From Bacteroidales bacterium (GTDB taxonomy: Bacteria > Bacteroidota > Bacteroidia > Bacteroidales > PUMT01): DNA of 13,937 nt. This document shows, one piece after another, positions 12,397-13,937 of this stretch; the first letter of the stretch is position 1, and each line of letters starts with the position of its first letter. Below the pieces are notes generated by a model that saw only the letters and a list, made by a program, of their open reading frames with translations, made no database searches and had not been told where the DNA came from. The DNA is taken from NCBI GenBank assembly GCA_007119075.1, contig SKQJ01000183.1, positions 1 through 13,937 on the forward strand, given 5' to 3'. A program made the position numbers and the translations under genes.

Positions 12397-13937
12397 ATGA
12401 GACAATTTCAAATACAGTATATTCCCGCGGTTATAACTGCCTTTTTGCTCGGCGGGGGACTGGCAATGGATTTTTTTGATGCCGGGTTTTTTCTGGGGGA
12501 GATCCGTTTAGCCTGGTATGCTGTTGCCTATGTTATCGTGGGTGGTCCGGTGGTGTTAAGGGCCGGAAGGGAACTTCTCAGGGGAGATTTTGCAAACGAG
12601 TTCTTCCTGATGTCGGTAGCCACAATCGGAGCTTTTATTATAGGTGAATATGCCGAGGCGGTTGCGGTGATGCTGTTTTATGAGGTTGGCGAACTGTTCC
12701 AGGATAATGCCGTTGACCGTGCAAGGGGAAATATCAAGGCTCTCCTTGACCTCCGGCCCCGCAGCGCCCTGGTAAAAAGGAACAATCAATGGCTGCGTGT
12801 CGACCCGGCCGAAGTTAAAATCAGTGAATCCATCAAAGTACCAAGGGGTGAACAGTTTCCGCTCGACGGCGAACTGTGTTCTGAAACCGCCACGGTGAAT
12901 ACTGCGGCCATTTCCGGCGAAAGCCGCCCCTCGCGGGTAAATCGCGGGGAAAAAGTGCTTGCCGGAACCATAAACATCGACAGGGTCGTCGAGATCAGGG
13001 TTACGCGGACCTTTGAAGATTCATCCCTTTCCAGGATACTGAAACTTGTCGAGGAGGCGAACCAGAGAAAGGCACCCACCGAAAGGTTCATGCGCAGGTT
13101 TGCAAGATATTACACTCCTGCAGTAATGGGAATGGCTCTTGCAATAACATTGCTGCCCTGGTTTTTCGTGGAAGCTTATGAAATTGAAAACTGGATATAC
13201 AGGGCATTTGTATTCCTTGTGATCGCCTGTCCGTGTGCACTGTATGTTTCCATACCACTCGGATATTTTGGCGGGATCGGCGCAGCATCAAAGAACGGCA
13301 TCCTTTTCAAGGGGGCCGATTTCCTGGACAAGCTTCGCGACCTTCACACCATATTTATCGACAAAACGGGAACGCTTACCCACGGAACTTTTCTGGTAAG
13401 GGATTTCAGATCGGATGGTTTTGAAAGGGACAGGCTTGCCAGGATGGCTGCTGCGCTTGAAAGCCATTCAAACCATCCGGTGGCAAGAGCCATTGCTGAA
13501 TATGCAGACGGCAACAAAATAATGGATGTTAAGGATGTACTCGAAATTCCGGCAATGGGAATTACCGGAACGGTTGACGGAATGCATCTGCACATAGGGA
13601 ATACCAAGCTTATGGACAGGCTTGATATAGCTGTGCCACCTGAAACCTGTGATACTCCTTATACCTGCATTTATATTGCCGTAGAAAAAAAATATGCCGG
13701 TTATTTCGTGATTGCCGACGAGATAAAGGAAGACAGCGCCCGGGCAATACTTGATCTTCGGAAACTTGGAGTCAGGGAGATAGCAATTCTTTCGGGCGAC
13801 AGTGATTCGGTTACAAGGGAGATTGCCTCTGAGCTCCGGATCGACCATGCCCATGGAGATCTCCTTCCGGAGGAAAAGGCCGCCATAGTCAGGGAATATG
13901 TCGGCCGGCGGGATGGTCCTGTTGCCTTTGCCGGCGA
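12397..13937 (+). CDS. P1B-type heavy-metal-translocating ATPase (zinc/cadmium class), 3' truncated
   Basis: The frame is open from ATG 12397 to the window edge (513 codons visible). The protein opens almost directly with transmembrane helices, with no N-terminal HMA metal-binding domain. The actuator loop carries SGES (S173-S176) where TGES is usual. The ion-pathway motif is CPC (278-280) in ACPCALYVSIPLGYFGGIG, the phosphorylation site is D322 in DKTGTLT, H360-P361 is the HP nucleotide motif of metal ATPases, and an LSGDS hinge follows. The CPCALxxSIPL context points to P1B-2 pumps exporting Zn(II), Cd(II) or Pb(II) rather than Cu(I). It acts in the inner membrane. The C-terminal helices that would confirm metal choice lie outside the window. 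The frame also extends upstream (for example ATG 12268), but that part crosses the repeats and is not metal-ATPase-like. Confidence 0.9.
   Translation, partial: MRQFQIQYIPAVITAFLLGGGLAMDFFDAGFFLGEIRLAWYAVAYVIVGGPVVLRAGRELLRGDFANEFFLMSVATIGAFIIGEYAEAVAVMLFYEVGELFQDNAVDRARGNIKALLDLRPRSALVKRNNQWLRVDPAEVKISESIKVPRGEQFPLDGELCSETATVNTAAISGESRPSRVNRGEKVLAGTINIDRVVEIRVTRTFEDSSLSRILKLVEEANQRKAPTERFMRRFARYYTPAVMGMALAITLLPWFFVEAYEIENWIYRAFVFLVIACPCALYVSIPLGYFGGIGAASKNGILFKGADFLDKLRDLHTIFIDKTGTLTHGTFLVRDFRSDGFERDRLARMAAALESHSNHPVARAIAEYADGNKIMDVKDVLEIPAMGITGTVDGMHLHIGNTKLMDRLDIAVPPETCDTPYTCIYIAVEKKYAGYFVIADEIKEDSARAILDLRKLGVREIAILSGDSDSVTREIASELRIDHAHGDLLPEEKAAIVREYVGRRDGPVAFAG

Noticed and set aside
12107..12397. 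Minus-strand ORF of 96 codons upstream of the metal ATPase
   Set aside because: It is built from the GC-rich repeats (proline, arginine and serine rich), has no recognisable domain, and its start coincides with the ATPase start region; it looks like a composition artefact.

Overview
The window looks chromosomal and comes from a member of the Bacteroidota, probably the Bacteroidales/Marinilabiliales side. This is inferred from three things: start codons preceded by A-rich sequence rather than Shine-Dalgarno sites, -7-like boxes of the form TAnnTTTG (for example TAACTTTG at 653-660), and envelope protein types common in that phylum. No tRNA, rRNA, CRISPR array, transposase or phage gene was seen.

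Layout. (1) 1-245, minus strand: the N-terminus of a secreted CopA/PcoA-type multicopper oxidase, cut by the window edge. (2) 666-4629, plus strand: a three-gene signalling cassette made of a PhnD-like substrate-binding lipoprotein, a membrane histidine kinase and a sigma-54-dependent NtrC-family response regulator. No ABC permease or ATPase lies beside the lipoprotein, so it is probably a ligand sensor for the kinase, as in the AioX-AioS-AioR arsenite system. (3) 4630-5052: a regulatory region with two dyads exactly 20 bp apart, one of which is a 26-bp perfect palindrome that could also act as a terminator, followed by a full-consensus sigma-54 promoter. (4) 5053-9591, plus strand: an exported-protein block of two YceI-like proteins, an outer-membrane beta-barrel, a duplicated PepSY-like protein with charged linkers and a third YceI-like protein, separated by several hairpins.

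(5) 9661-11900, minus strand: a cystathionine beta-synthase-like enzyme and a cystathionine gamma-lyase/synthase, i.e. a transsulfuration (cysteine-forming) pair. Upstream is a previously unlisted 24-residue leader ORF (12047-11973) with four cysteine codons, three of them consecutive. It is followed by a strong terminator just before the first enzyme. This has the layout of a ribosome-mediated cysteine attenuator and is the most striking signal in the window. (6) 12048-12396: a GC-rich divergent intergenic region with a repeated 19-bp element. (7) 12397 to the end, plus strand: a P1B-type zinc/cadmium-class heavy-metal ATPase, truncated by the window edge.

Proposed logic: the lipoprotein senses an unknown ligand, the kinase phosphorylates the NtrC-type regulator, the regulator binds the tandem dyads and activates the sigma-54 promoter of the first yceI-like gene, and the envelope block responds. 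The sulfur block appears to be controlled separately by cysteinyl-tRNA supply. All functions are read from sequence motifs; no database search was possible.
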